Positions 27,223 to 36,579 of a DNA stretch of 64,000 nt are shown in pieces. The position numbers were made by a program, and so were the translations under genes. Within the stretch, counting starts at the first letter, position 1, and every line of letters starts with the position of its first letter. The stretch lies in assembly GCA_028707085.1 (NCBI GenBank), contig JAQTUW010000011.1, positions 1 through 64,000 on the forward strand. The letters are read 5' to 3'. The DNA comes from Methylococcales bacterium (GTDB lineage Bacteria; Pseudomonadota; Gammaproteobacteria; Methylococcales; Methylomonadaceae). Under the pieces are notes generated by a model that saw only the letters and a list, made by a program, of their open reading frames with translations, did no database searches and was not told the DNA's origin.

Positions 27223-28388
27223 AAATTCTGTTCGTGCATAATTTTTACCAGCAGGCCGGCGGCGAAGATACCGTGCTGGCTGCGGAAATGGCCTTGCTGA
27301 AACGCCACGACCACGAGGTGCGGTTGTGGAGCATGGACAACAAAAACCTGCCGGCCGGACTGGGCGGAAAAATCCGCACGGCCTGCAATACGGTCTATTC
27401 GCGGCAGAGCCGGGTTGCCGCAGGCCGGGAAATTGCCGCATTCCGGCCGGATGTGGTGCATGTACATAATTTTTTTCCGCAAATCAGCCCGTCAATCTAC
27501 GATGCCTGTCTGGATGCCGGCGTGCCGGTGGTGCAAACCCTGCACAACTACCGGATGCTCTGCGCCGGCGCCATGCTGATGCGCGCCGGCCGGGTTTGCG
27601 AACAGTGTATCGGCGGCTCGCCGTATCAGGCCGTAAAATACGGTTGTTACCGGGGATCCCGGCTGGGCAGTCTGGTGCTGGCGCATCTGATCGCCAGACA
27701 GCGCCGCCAAAAAACCTGGCATCATAAAGTTACCCGCTTTATCGCCCTGACCGAATTCGCTAAATCCCGCTTCGTCAGCGGCGGTTTCCCGGCAGATAAC
27801 ATCGTCGTCAAGCCCAATTTTGCCGAACCGCCTGAAAGCTCGGTTTCCACCGCCGGCGGCGAGCGCTTCGGCCTTTATGTCGGCCGCATCAGCCCGGAAA
27901 AAGGCATCGACACCCTGCTCAGCGCCTGGCGGCAACTGGATCGGGGTCTGCGCCTGAAAGTGGCCGGCGACGGCCCGTTGCTTGACCGGTTGCAGGCAGG
28001 CGGCAATGTTGAATTTCTGGGCCGCCAGACGGCGGCGCAAGTAGGCAGCCTGATGAGTACGGCGGATTTTCTGGTTCTGCCGTCGGAATGGTACGAAGGT
28101 TTTCCCATGGTGCTGGTGGAGGCTTTCGCCCACGGCCTGCCGGTGCTGGCTTCCAGGCTGGGCAGCATGGCCGATATCATTCAGGACGGTGAAAACGGCC
28201 TGCTGTTCAATCCGGGGGATGTCGAAGACCTGCGGCAAAAACTGGAATGGATGCAGACACATTCTGGCCAGATTCGGAAAATGGGACAGAACGCCAAGCT
28301 TGGCTATCTGGCAAACTATACGCCGGAAGAGAATTATCGGCAGCTTTTGGGCATTTACGCCGAAGCCATGGCAGGGCTTCCAATTTAG
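27219..28388 (+). CDS. Glycosyltransferase family 4 (second)
   Basis: 389 residues, GT-B fold. N-terminal domain: MKILFVHNFYQQAGGEDTVL, and VVHVHNFFPQISPSIYDAC near 80. A cysteine-containing loop (CEQCIGGSPYQAVKYGC) near 130 is common in this subgroup. C-terminal donor domain: GLYVGRISPEKGIDTLLSAW near 215 and LPSEWYEGFPMVLVEAFAHG near 288. It overlaps the previous gene by 4 bases. The transcript then runs into a transposase graveyard, so any further glycan genes that once followed may have been lost. Confidence 0.88.
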   Translation: MKILFVHNFYQQAGGEDTVLAAEMALLKRHDHEVRLWSMDNKNLPAGLGGKIRTACNTVYSRQSRVAAGREIAAFRPDVVHVHNFFPQISPSIYDACLDAGVPVVQTLHNYRMLCAGAMLMRAGRVCEQCIGGSPYQAVKYGCYRGSRLGSLVLAHLIARQRRQKTWHHKVTRFIALTEFAKSRFVSGGFPADNIVVKPNFAEPPESSVSTAGGERFGLYVGRISPEKGIDTLLSAWRQLDRGLRLKVAGDGPLLDRLQAGGNVEFLGRQTAAQVGSLMSTADFLVLPSEWYEGFPMVLVEAFAHGLPVLASRLGSMADIIQDGENGLLFNPGDVEDLRQKLEWMQTHSGQIRKMGQNAKLGYLANYTPEENYRQLLGIYAEAMAGLPI

Positions 28389-28836
28389 GCCGGGACAGTT
28401 TTTAAAAGCAATGGGTTACGAGTTGCCCGTTTTCTGCCTCTTCTGGGTAGTGGAAGTACACCCATTTCAGCCACCAACCATGAGAACAAATCAGGAAACG
28501 TTTGTCCAAACAAGCGCATTGCCGCTGTTGTTCCGTCAGCCCGTTTGAGTCCATAGTTATGAATCACCGTCAATGCCCTCAGGCGTTTTTCGGTCAGGCC
28601 AAGGCCATTGTGATACATCTGCGACAGATAACCATTGCGCCCTCAACGGCGGAAGAGCTGCGATGGAATGGCCTCGCCATCCACTTAGCCCATTCCAGCC
28701 AGCGTTGCAACTCATTTTCCGGCAGAGTTGCCGTGAAAGGATCAGCCTGCAAATTCTGCGCGGCTTGCTGCCAAGCCTGACGGTATTTTTCCCGCTGCCT
28801 GGGATTTTGTGTTTTGTGCAGTTGCTGATGCCAATA
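28385..28836 (-). pseudogene. DUF6399-type transposase, frameshifted C-terminal fragment
   Basis: The minus strand encodes the C-terminus of a DUF6399-type putative transposase. From 28836 the frame reads HQQLHKTQNPRQREKYRQAW ... ARPFHRSSSAVEG. A one-base loss near 28640 then shifts the frame, and it resumes as GRNGYLSQMYHNGLGLTEKR ... FGQTFPDLF, ending in a basic tail and stopping at 28385. The intact protein should be several hundred residues, so the N-terminal part is gone. The break coincides with the start of an IS6 fragment on the opposite strand, suggesting one element cut the other. The stop overlaps the end of the upstream glycosyltransferase gene. Confidence 0.75.
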
Positions 28837-29060
28837 AACGGTTGGTTATCGAAACCCTGCAAGTCAAATACTTGAATAACCGAATTGAGCAAGATCATCG
28901 GTTTATCAAAAAGATTACCAAGCCCATGGGCGGATTCAAAGCATTCCATTCGGGCAAGGCGACGATTGATGGAATTGAAACGGCGCACATGATCCGAAAG
29001 GGTCAGTTGGCTGACAAAAGCATTCCAGCTTACCAGCAGTTCATGGCTTTAGCAGGATAA
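28832..29060 (+). pseudogene. IS6-family transposase, C-terminal fragment
   Basis: The last ~75 codons of an IS6 (IS26/IS240-like) transposase: QVKYLNNRIEQDHRFIKKIT, then PMGGFKAFHSGKATIDGIE and HMIRKGQL. This includes the final E of the DDE triad (NNRIEQDHR). Full-length IS6 transposases are about 230 residues, so the N-terminal two thirds are missing. A likely right terminal repeat follows at 29094-29114. No left end is present, so the element is dead. Confidence 0.8.
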
Positions 29061-29093
29061 TTGTGCTCAGCGGATAGGCTTGTTTCGGTTCCT

Positions 29094-29114
29094 GGCAAAA
29101 TTTGCGACACAACC
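29094..29114 (+). repeat. Likely right terminal inverted repeat of the IS6 remnant
   Basis: GGCAAAATTTGCGACACAACC, read on the other strand, begins GGTTGTGTCGCAAA, which resembles the IS6-family end GG-TCTGTTGCAAA. It lies 34 bases after the transposase stop, the expected place for the right end. No matching left end was seen. Confidence 0.55.
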
Positions 29115-29268
29115 GGTGGAACTCGTCAAAAATCTCATCCAGGTTAAGCCAAATGTGTCAAAATTGCGCCCAAATCACCCTAAGCCTCATCGGAAACATG
29201 CCTACAAATCAACGTGTTGATGGGGATAGGGGGCTTAAGTTTAGAGGATTGGTTACCAGCCCTCCCCG

Positions 29269-30903
29269 TTACAGCGCGTTAGCCGGATTAGCCGCCGGCA
29301 CAATATTTTTACCGGGCAGATATTTGGGCAATATCGGCAGCAGTTCCCTTGCGAACGCCTGCAAACGCTGATCAGCCGCCCCTAGATCCTGAGTGGTGTT
29401 AATGTCGGTCACCAGTCTGACCAGTGCGCCGTCGGTGCGGTTCAGGGTCATGGCGTCATAAAAGATGAACCATTTCTCGGCAAACTCGTTGGTCAGGATG
29501 CGGCCGCGCTGCTGGAACCAGAAATACACCAGTTGTTTGCTTTCGCCCTTTTCAATAATGGCCCGATCGACCTGCAAAGGCACGCCGTCGATCAGCACAT
29601 CGGGAAATTCCTTCTGTTCAAACAGTGTGATCTGCCAGCCTGCTCCGGGGATGCAACTGCGTGGCGAATGCACACCCACGCCTTTGCGCTGGGTTTGATA
29701 GTAGGCGCTGTAAAAGTTGACCTTGGCATGGGTTTCCGGCTGGGCGAAATCAATCAGCGCGTAATCGGTCAGCTTGAGCTCGTCCAGATAATATTGGGCC
29801 AAATAATCTTTGTGTCCCCGCCACGCGCCGATTTGGTCAGGGAAGTTTAAAAAGGCGGTGCGTTGCGGAATGATGTCGGCGCGGGTTTTGCTCCAGGCTT
29901 CCGAGGCGGCTGTTCCTGCCAGCAATAGCAGAAACACGGCATACAGGGAATGGTTCAATCCGGCGGTAAACGGTTCGATTCTGACGAACTCGCCCCATTC
30001 GGCCGGAATTTCCACCAGTTCGTTCATCGCCAGCATGTTGCCGCTGATTCGGCTGAGTATCCACATTTCAATGAACAGCAGCACCATACATAACAGAAAA
30101 ACCACCCAGCCTTCAAAGTCGTGCAGGAAACCTTCCGCCATTTCCGTCCCCCAGTGATTGACCAGTATGCCGATCACCCCGATCCGGAAGCTGTTCATGA
30201 AGATGGTCAGCGGTATGGATGAAAGAAAAACCAGCAGTTTTTGCCAGAATGGGCCCCGGAATAGAAAAGCGCACAGAAACGCCAGGCTTGAGAGCGGGAA
30301 CAGGTAGCGCAAACCGCTGCAGGCGTCCACAACCTGGAGTCTGTAGCTGCCCAGATCAATGACATTGCCTTCCAGAAAAACCATGATGTCGCAACTGCGT
30401 ATGAATTCAACCCCCAGCCAGGACGAAATCAATTGCAGTTTCGAGGACAGGTTGTTCATGACAAAAGGCGGCAACGGCACCATAAAAATCAGGAAAAACA
30501 GCGGAACCCCGGCAGTGCGCATGCCACGCCTGCCAAACGCGGCGGCAAACAGCCCGATCAGGGTAATCAGGAACGAATATTGTTCGAGGGTTCTGATAGC
30601 GGACAGACCGCCCAGCAGATACATGGTCAGGCCGATGGTCATGACCGATAGTCCGAGTATCGAGTCCTGGAAGCGGGTGGTCAGCACCAGTTCCGCGCGT
30701 CTGATCCAGATCAGATAAAAACTGATGACAGGGATGAAAAAGCCATGGCTATATTCTTCTACATTCATCCAGGTGATGAACAATTCTTCGAGACTGGTGC
30801 GGTATACCAGCAGCAGCAATAACAAGGCTCCGCCCCAGGCCAGCCAGATGTATTCGGGCTTGACGGATGCTGGCGCCGCTTGATTTTGTTCTAGGGTCGT
30901 CAT
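29269..30903 (-). CDS. xrtD: Exosortase fused to EpsI (XrtD-like)
   Basis: 544 residues. The N-terminal ~300 form an eight-helix exosortase with the catalytic triad C195 (VVDACSGLRYLFP), R240 (MNSFRIGVIG) and H261 (LHDFEGW). The C-terminal ~220 residues are a periplasmic EpsI domain (FPDQIGAWRGHKDYL, VHSPRSCIPGAGWQI). The fusion is typical of XrtD, which processes proteins with a VPLPA-CTERM tail. Exosortases cleave and probably transfer C-terminally anchored surface proteins, usually in strains making exopolysaccharide. Three glycosyltransferases and a beta-helix protein nearby fit that. No VPLPA-CTERM substrate is in the window. Confidence 0.82.
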   Translation of the reverse strand: MTTLEQNQAAPASVKPEYIWLAWGGALLLLLLVYRTSLEELFITWMNVEEYSHGFFIPVISFYLIWIRRAELVLTTRFQDSILGLSVMTIGLTMYLLGGLSAIRTLEQYSFLITLIGLFAAAFGRRGMRTAGVPLFFLIFMVPLPPFVMNNLSSKLQLISSWLGVEFIRSCDIMVFLEGNVIDLGSYRLQVVDACSGLRYLFPLSSLAFLCAFLFRGPFWQKLLVFLSSIPLTIFMNSFRIGVIGILVNHWGTEMAEGFLHDFEGWVVFLLCMVLLFIEMWILSRISGNMLAMNELVEIPAEWGEFVRIEPFTAGLNHSLYAVFLLLLAGTAASEAWSKTRADIIPQRTAFLNFPDQIGAWRGHKDYLAQYYLDELKLTDYALIDFAQPETHAKVNFYSAYYQTQRKGVGVHSPRSCIPGAGWQITLFEQKEFPDVLIDGVPLQVDRAIIEKGESKQLVYFWFQQRGRILTNEFAEKWFIFYDAMTLNRTDGALVRLVTDINTTQDLGAADQRLQAFARELLPILPKYLPGKNIVPAANPANAL

Positions 30904-31114
30904 GACTAGATGAATGTTTTATTGAGAAAGAATTCGATGTCTGGAAATACCGGCCGGTTGCCGTGACAATTTAATCCAGCCGTATCCGGACGGATCCCTG
31001 TCCGGTATATTTCAGTGTTATCCATTGCGCAGATTCGATTGTTGCACGAAAATCATTTGCCGGTGGTGCAATTTGTTATTGGCCGAATACACAGCTTCCG
31101 CGGACAGGCTCCTA

Positions 31115-31261
31115 GTAATCCGCCAAATCTATAATGACAGGATAAGAGCTACCCATCTGCTGCCGGGGTATTCCGCCAGAGGACGCCGTGAATACAGCCA
31201 TGTAGGCTTGAGTCGGCATCCATGCGGCCTAAACCTCTGTCAAAATACCCCGGCATCAGAT
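31115..31261. repeat. REP-like repeat, copies A and D in inverted arrangement
   Basis: Copy A (31115 to about 31204) has the core ATCTGCTGCCGGGGTATT followed by CCGCCAGAGG at 31155-31182. Copy D (31234-31261) is the same core in reverse orientation with four to five changes. Together they could form a ~28-bp stem around a 51-base loop. Copy A also matches the repeat at 38339-38427 over about 90 bases. Confidence 0.75.
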
Positions 31262-31313
31262 TAGCTTGCTCGACAAAACAAAATTGGCGGACTAGTCAGG
31301 CAAATTCAGTTTT

Positions 31314-31354
31314 GACGGATAGCCTGCTGTTGCTGCCCGGATATTCTGTCAGAC
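31314..31354 (+). repeat. REP-like repeat, copy C
   Basis: It begins GACGGATAGCCTG and continues TGCTGCCCGGATATTCTGTC then AGACGC. The lead GACGGATAG-CTG is shared with copy B at 12802, and the core with all other copies. It lies 80 bases beyond the stop of the beta-helix gene. Confidence 0.65.
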
Positions 31355-31434
31355 GCATTACACTGAACTATGCAGAGTTTCAACAAATAGCGGGCAGTGT
31401 TGTTCGTCACAGTATATTGAATTATTTAAATAGA

Positions 31435-33519
31435 TCAATCCCTCCTGATTAATCCAATATCGTCAGGTAAAGCCTTGAATCCGATTTCATGTATCGGGGA
31501 ATTGGGGCAGAAACTTAGCCGGTTTCCGTCCAGCCTGGCGCAGGGATCGGCTTCCAGGCTGTTTTTCTCCACGCCTTCCTTTAGCCAGTCCTGCCAGCTC
31601 GCGGCCATCTGTTTGCGGCCTTTATCCAGCAAGTCAAAGTCCAGGCTGAATTTTCCGTTTGTCGCCCAGACCAGATTGTGGGCTATCGTGCTGCTTTCCG
31701 CAGGCAGGGCGTAATGCAGGCCCAGTCCCCTGGTGGAGACTATGATGTTATGGGTGATGGTGTTGCCTTCCGGCCAGTTGTCGTGTTTGATGGGCTGGGC
31801 CAGTTCAGGATATTTCTCTCGCCAGATCGGGCTTAGATAGGGGACATTTTTCAAAGTGTCCCGGTTTACTGCCCAGTTGTAGTCGGGCCAGCGGTTATCG
31901 ATGAGAATGGCGTAATCGTCCGTGTAGATATAATTGTTGTCGATGCGGTTATCCCGGCCGCCGCCAAGATGTATCGAGATGCCGGCCTTGTAAAAAATAT
32001 TCCCGCTGATGGTAAAACTGCTTAGGCCGTCATCCAGATAAACCCCTCTTGCGCCGTTGGGGCTGGAATATTTGACGGTATTGCCGGCGATGTCCACGCT
32101 CTGCAGTCCGTAGCCGTACAGGTCGTGTATGCTGTTATAACGGATGATGTTGCCGCGCCATGTCCAGTTGCGGCCGCTATAAATGGCGCCGCAATCGGAT
32201 AATTGTTCGCAGACATGATGCACCTCGTTTTTTTCGAACAGATGGTCGTTGCCGTTGATGCTGACCGCCGGGCCTGAAGCCTGTTCTATCAGGTTATGCG
32301 TGATGCGGCTGCCGACGCCTTTGGATTCGATCGCCGGGCTGAAGCCCAGCATGATCATGCCGAAATGGTGGATGTGATTGTTATGGATCAGGTTGTTGTC
32401 GGCTTGCAAGGTGTTGATGTCGCCGCCCACGGTAACGACGCCGCTTCCTCCGGTGTCGTGAATATGGCTGTTGGCGATGGTGATATCGCTGCTGTTCTCG
32501 GCGGAAATGGCGGTACCGTCAATGTTGTTGATTTCAACCCCGTCCAGTTGCAGCTTATTGCCGTGATCGATGCTGATGCAGACCGCCGTGCAATGGCGGA
32601 AGGCCATGCCGGCAAACTTGATATGATGGGCGCCGTCCAGTTTAAACAGGGTCGGCAGGGCGGAAATGACGATATTTTCCGGCGTGACATTTTCCGGCGG
32701 ATAAAACAGGATTCTGGCGTTGGCCTGATCGTAAAACCATTCTTCCGGCGCGTTGAGTTCCGATTGAATGTTCTGCAGATAGAAGCGTCTGCCGCTGGCC
32801 AGCGGATAGCCGGTGGCGGCCGCCAGCGTGATTTCATTGTTGACCGTATCGATCGATGCGACCGGCAGATATTCGTCGCTCCAGTCGTTGCCGGCAAAAA
32901 TGTGGGTCTGCACCTGATTGCCGCTGATGGCCGGCATTTGCTCAAAGCTGGTGAAGCGAGTTCTTTGATCCGCAGGAATTTTAATATGCGCCCAGTCCTT
33001 GTCCGGCCAGCGGGCCAGATGCAGCCGGTGCTGATTCACAAACAGGTTGAAGCCGGGAATGTCGCCTTTCTTGCTCGAGGTCTGCTGGTATTTTATGGCG
33101 GACAGATCGATGTCCCGCACCGGGCAACTCCACGGCCCGTCGGCGGTTTTGGCGCAGTTGAGCAGAGTGACGCCGCCGCTGAGAGTGACATTTTTTTCCG
33201 CCTGCCAGACGATTTCCCGGTCGGCGAAGCCGGTGTCGCGGATATCGAATTCCAACGTCTTGCGTAGTTGATAGTCGCCGGTAGCCAGATGAATCTGCAC
33301 CGGCTGTTTGAATTGCCCGCCGGCTTTCAGATTCCGGATTGCCCGCTGCGCTCGCTCCAGGGATTGAAAGGGGCCGCCGCCCGGCTGCTGCGCCGGTATT
33401 TGCGCGGTCAGGCCATCGGCCTGATCGCTGCCCAGCGGCGATACATAGAAGTCCTGGGCTGCCGACATCATGCTGAAGCACAGCAGGCAGGGTAATAATA
33501 GCGGCCGGTAAATTCTCAT
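31435..33519 (-). CDS. Secreted right-handed parallel beta-helix protein
   Basis: 694 residues. Signal peptide at 1-21 (MRIYRPLLLPCLLCFSMMSA, then AQ). The mature start, DFYVSPLGSDQADG, resembles the opening of many pectate-lyase-like and DUF1565-type proteins. The central part, about 250-560, is a series of parallel beta-helix repeats with N/G-rich turns (for example SDITIANSHIHDTGGSGVV and NTITHNIIVSTRGLGL). Such proteins are usually polysaccharide lyases, epimerases or glycosidases acting on acidic glycans. No catalytic residues were confidently identified. It is upstream of the exosortase gene on the same strand, so action on the exopolysaccharide of this locus is a reasonable inference. 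It lacks a PEP-CTERM-like tail. Confidence 0.78.
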   Translation of the reverse strand: MRIYRPLLLPCLLCFSMMSAAQDFYVSPLGSDQADGLTAQIPAQQPGGGPFQSLERAQRAIRNLKAGGQFKQPVQIHLATGDYQLRKTLEFDIRDTGFADREIVWQAEKNVTLSGGVTLLNCAKTADGPWSCPVRDIDLSAIKYQQTSSKKGDIPGFNLFVNQHRLHLARWPDKDWAHIKIPADQRTRFTSFEQMPAISGNQVQTHIFAGNDWSDEYLPVASIDTVNNEITLAAATGYPLASGRRFYLQNIQSELNAPEEWFYDQANARILFYPPENVTPENIVISALPTLFKLDGAHHIKFAGMAFRHCTAVCISIDHGNKLQLDGVEINNIDGTAISAENSSDITIANSHIHDTGGSGVVTVGGDINTLQADNNLIHNNHIHHFGMIMLGFSPAIESKGVGSRITHNLIEQASGPAVSINGNDHLFEKNEVHHVCEQLSDCGAIYSGRNWTWRGNIIRYNSIHDLYGYGLQSVDIAGNTVKYSSPNGARGVYLDDGLSSFTISGNIFYKAGISIHLGGGRDNRIDNNYIYTDDYAILIDNRWPDYNWAVNRDTLKNVPYLSPIWREKYPELAQPIKHDNWPEGNTITHNIIVSTRGLGLHYALPAESSTIAHNLVWATNGKFSLDFDLLDKGRKQMAASWQDWLKEGVEKNSLEADPCARLDGNRLSFCPNSPIHEIGFKALPDDIGLIRRD

Positions 33520-33692
33520 CGCGTTGTCGCCTGTAAAAATACGTGATCAAGGAATCGTAATCGTTATTGAGGATGCCGGCTGCCGCCATTTGCCATCCCG
33601 GACATGGTTTTTTCTCAGATCCATGCCGCCTTGTGGTATTTTAACATCGTTAATTGACCACCATCATAACGGACAGGATTATTCGCAATAAA

Positions 33693-35951
33693 ATGGCTGT
33701 ACAGGAAAATTTTGAACAACTGCCGCTGAAGGAATTCACCGAAAAAGCTTATCTGGATTACTCCATGTATGTGATTCTGGATCGGGCTTTGCCGCATATC
33801 GGCGACGGATTGAAACCGGTGCAGCGCAGGATTGTTTACGCCATGTCGGAGCTGGGGTTGTCGGCGCTGGCCAAATACAAGAAATCGGCGCGCACCGTAG
33901 GCGACGTGCTGGGCAAATATCATCCGCATGGCGATTCCGCCTGCTACGAGGCCATGGTGTTAATGGCCCAGAGTTTTTCCTATCGCTATCCGCTGATAGA
34001 CGGTCAGGGCAACTGGGGGTCGCCGGACGATCCCAAGTCCTTCGCCGCGATGCGGTATACCGAATCGCGGCTGACCGCCTACGCCCAGACCCTGCTGAGC
34101 GAGCTGGGCCAGGGTACGGTGGACTGGACGGATAATTTCGACAGCACTTTACAGGAGCCTGTGCTATTGCCGGCCAGACTGCCCAATGTGCTGCTGAACG
34201 GCTCCATGGGTATTGCGGTAGGCATGGCGACGGATATTCCGCCGCATAATCTGCAGGAAGTGGCCGCCGCCTGCCTGCAATTGCTGGACGACCCGGAAAC
34301 GCCGCTGGAAGCCCTGCTGGAGCATATCAAGGGCCCGGATTATCCCACCGACGCCGAGATTATTTCCTCGGTCGCCGATATCCGCAAACTGTATCAAACC
34401 GGTAACGGCTCGGTTAAAATGCGCGCCCGCTACGAGCTGGAGGACGGCAATATCGTCATTACCGCCTTGCCGCATCAGGTTTCCGGGGCCAAGCTGCTGG
34501 AACAGATCGCCGCGCAAATGCTGGCCAGAAAACTGCCGATGATAGAGGATTTACGCGACGAATCCGACCATGAAAATCCCACTCGATTGCTGATCATTCC
34601 AAAAGTCAAACGGTTTGATGCGGAGGGGGTGATGTCGCATCTGTTTGCCACCACCGACCTCGAGAAGAGCTACCGCGTCAACCTGAATATGATAGGTCTG
34701 AACGGCAAGCCGGAGGTCAAGAATCTGCGGCAGATTCTGTCCGAATGGCTAAGCTTCAGGACGGAGACTGTGCGCCGCCGCCTGAAATTCAGGCTGGATA
34801 AGGTGCTGGCTCGCCTGCATATTCTGGAAGGCTTGCTGATTGCTTATCTGAATATCGATGAAGTGATCGCCATCATTCGTGGCGAAGACCATCCCAAGCC
34901 GGTATTGATGGCGCGTTTTGCGCTGTCCGATTTGCAGGCGGAGGCCATTCTGGAACTGAAACTGCGTCATCTGGCCAAGCTGGAGGAAATGAAAATTCGC
35001 GGCGAGCAGGATGAACTGGAACAGGAACGGCAGGCCCTGGAGAAAACGCTAGGCTCGGAACGATTGTTGAACCGGCTGATCCGCAAGGAAATCGAGCGCG
35101 ACGCCGAAAAATACGGCGACGCCCGACGTTCGCCTATCGTCGAACGCGGCGCGGCGCAGGCATTGGACACCACGGAACTGATCGCCAATGAGCCGGTCAC
35201 AATCATACTGTCGCAAAAAGGCTGGATACGCGCCGCCAAAGGCTATGATATAGAAGTGGAAAGCCTCAGTTATCGGGCCGGAGACGCTTATCTGTCCTCG
35301 ACCAGGGGCCGCACCACGCAAGCGGCTTATGTGCTGGATTCCAGCGGGCGGGTTTATACCGTCAGCACCCATGATCTACCCTCGGCGCGCAGCCAGGGTG
35401 AACCGCTGACCGGCAGGCTGAATCCGCCGCCCGGCAGTCAGTTTACCGATGTGTTTACCGGTCAGGCCGAGGATTGGCTGTTAATGGCCAGTAGCGCCGG
35501 ATACGGTTTTCGGGTGCAGTTGAAGGAACTGCAGACCAAGAACAAGGCGGGCAGGGCGGTGCTGACTGTTCCGGAAGGCGCGAAGGTGTTGACGCCAACC
35601 TGGATACCGTCGGCCGACGATCTGCTGGCGGCCGTCACCCTGCAGGGCCGGCTGTTGATTTTTCCGGCCGCTGAGTTACCCGAACTGGCGAAAGGCAAGG
35701 GCAATAAACTGATCGGCATTCCGGGAGCCGATATCGTGTCCGGCAGGGATGGCCTGCTGACCGTGACGGCGCTGGCGGCGGATGGCGAACTGAAAATACT
35801 CTCGGGCAAACGCCCGCTGACGTTGAAAACGGCGGATTTGGCGCTGTATAGGGGTAGCCGGGCCAATCGCGGCGCACTGTTGCCGCGCGGATTCCAGAAG
35901 GTGGACGCGATGGAGTGCCTGAGGCGCGATGGCGGCGCTAAAAAGTCCTGA
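33693..35951 (+). CDS. parC: DNA topoisomerase IV subunit A
   Basis: 752 residues from the ATG at 33693, equal to E. coli ParC in length. A TTG at 33654 would add 13 residues with no family support. The breakage-reunion domain has the active-site tyrosine Y122 ([10 protein letters not shown]). The quinolone-resistance region [16 protein letters not shown] carries the wild-type S82 and E86. The C-terminal domain has beta-pinwheel blades (for example [11 protein letters not shown]). With ParE it decatenates daughter chromosomes. The topoisomerase parE gene is not in this window, and the ParE toxin at 40.3 kb is unrelated. No strong Shine-Dalgarno is visible. Confidence 0.97.
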   Translation: MAVQENFEQLPLKEFTEKAYLDYSMYVILDRALPHIGDGLKPVQRRIVYAMSELGLSALAKYKKSARTVGDVLGKYHPHGDSACYEAMVLMAQSFSYRYPLIDGQGNWGSPDDPKSFAAMRYTESRLTAYAQTLLSELGQGTVDWTDNFDSTLQEPVLLPARLPNVLLNGSMGIAVGMATDIPPHNLQEVAAACLQLLDDPETPLEALLEHIKGPDYPTDAEIISSVADIRKLYQTGNGSVKMRARYELEDGNIVITALPHQVSGAKLLEQIAAQMLARKLPMIEDLRDESDHENPTRLLIIPKVKRFDAEGVMSHLFATTDLEKSYRVNLNMIGLNGKPEVKNLRQILSEWLSFRTETVRRRLKFRLDKVLARLHILEGLLIAYLNIDEVIAIIRGEDHPKPVLMARFALSDLQAEAILELKLRHLAKLEEMKIRGEQDELEQERQALEKTLGSERLLNRLIRKEIERDAEKYGDARRSPIVERGAAQALDTTELIANEPVTIILSQKGWIRAAKGYDIEVESLSYRAGDAYLSSTRGRTTQAAYVLDSSGRVYTVSTHDLPSARSQGEPLTGRLNPPPGSQFTDVFTGQAEDWLLMASSAGYGFRVQLKELQTKNKAGRAVLTVPEGAKVLTPTWIPSADDLLAAVTLQGRLLIFPAAELPELAKGKGNKLIGIPGADIVSGRDGLLTVTALAADGELKILSGKRPLTLKTADLALYRGSRANRGALLPRGFQKVDAMECLRRDGGAKKS

Positions 35952-36047
35952 AATTTTCAATAAACAGGTTTGGCCCGATAATTAGGCGGCGCTCGTCCGA
36001 TTGCCGACCCGAAACATAAAAAATTACAATCCAACAGAGGGGGAAAC

Positions 36048-36563
36048 ATGAACGACCATTTACGGCTAGTCAGAGATTTTCATCAAAAATACGGCATTTC
36101 CCAGCCGGAGTATCCGGAAACCGCACATCTGTCCGATTCGGAAATCATCTTGCGCCAAAGCCTGCTGCTGCAATGCGGCAGCGATATTTGCAAGGCCATT
36201 TCCGGCGGGGATCTGGAGAAGATTCTGGCCGGGCTGGTGGATCTGGCTTATAACGCCCTGGCGGCGATTGCCCTGCGCGGCGACGATGTGATCAATGTTA
36301 CGGTAAGCTGGCGGCAGGACGGTTCGGTGCTGTCGATGGTAAAAACCCTGACGGACAGGATGAACAACTGCAATTCCGGTGAAACCGTGGATTATTCCGG
36401 TTTGTATGCCCTGTGCCGGCATCTATGCAAATTTTTTCTGAATGCCGATTTTGACAATGCCTTTCAGCTTGTTCACGACAGCCTGATTGCCCAGCAGGCC
36501 CTGCATGCCGGTTCCGAAACCCTGGATAAAGCGCCTGATCTGAGTACGGCTTTTTACGAATAG
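36048..36563 (+). CDS. MazG/PRA-PH-like nucleotide pyrophosphohydrolase family protein
   Basis: 171 residues. An all-alpha protein whose N-terminal half resembles the PRA-PH/MazG-like all-alpha NTP pyrophosphohydrolase superfamily: VRDFHQKYGISQPEYPETA, then EIILRQSLLLQCGSDICKAI with a KILAGLVDLAYNALAAIAL helix that supplies the acidic D. The C-terminal ~70 residues are not recognised. Such enzymes hydrolyse non-canonical or excess NTPs, but the exact substrate is unknown. The ATG has an excellent GAGGGGG 4 bases upstream. It is 16 bases before the dehydrogenase gene, so it may share a transcript with the glyoxylate-pathway pair. Confidence 0.6.
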   Translation: MNDHLRLVRDFHQKYGISQPEYPETAHLSDSEIILRQSLLLQCGSDICKAISGGDLEKILAGLVDLAYNALAAIALRGDDVINVTVSWRQDGSVLSMVKTLTDRMNNCNSGETVDYSGLYALCRHLCKFFLNADFDNAFQLVHDSLIAQQALHAGSETLDKAPDLSTAFYE

Positions 36564-36579
36564 CGGTTCGGATCTGTTC

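Larger units (their letters stand above)
30904..31434. other. 530-base intergenic region rich in repeats
   Basis: This gap separates the beta-helix gene from the exosortase gene. It holds three copies of the REP-like family (31155-31182, 31234-31261 and 31314-31354), two of which form a large inverted repeat. No RNA gene or credible ORF was seen. The promoter of xrtD must lie here if it is not read through from the beta-helix gene, but none was recognised. Confidence 0.6.

Noticed and set aside
28557..28988. 143-codon minus-strand frame across the transposase remnants
   Set aside because: The residues are in a different frame from the DUF6399-type similarity and read through the antisense of the IS6 fragment.
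33654..33692. Extension of parC to the TTG at 33654
   Set aside because: The additional residues do not resemble the conserved ParC N-terminus, and the E. coli-length protein starts at the ATG at 33693.
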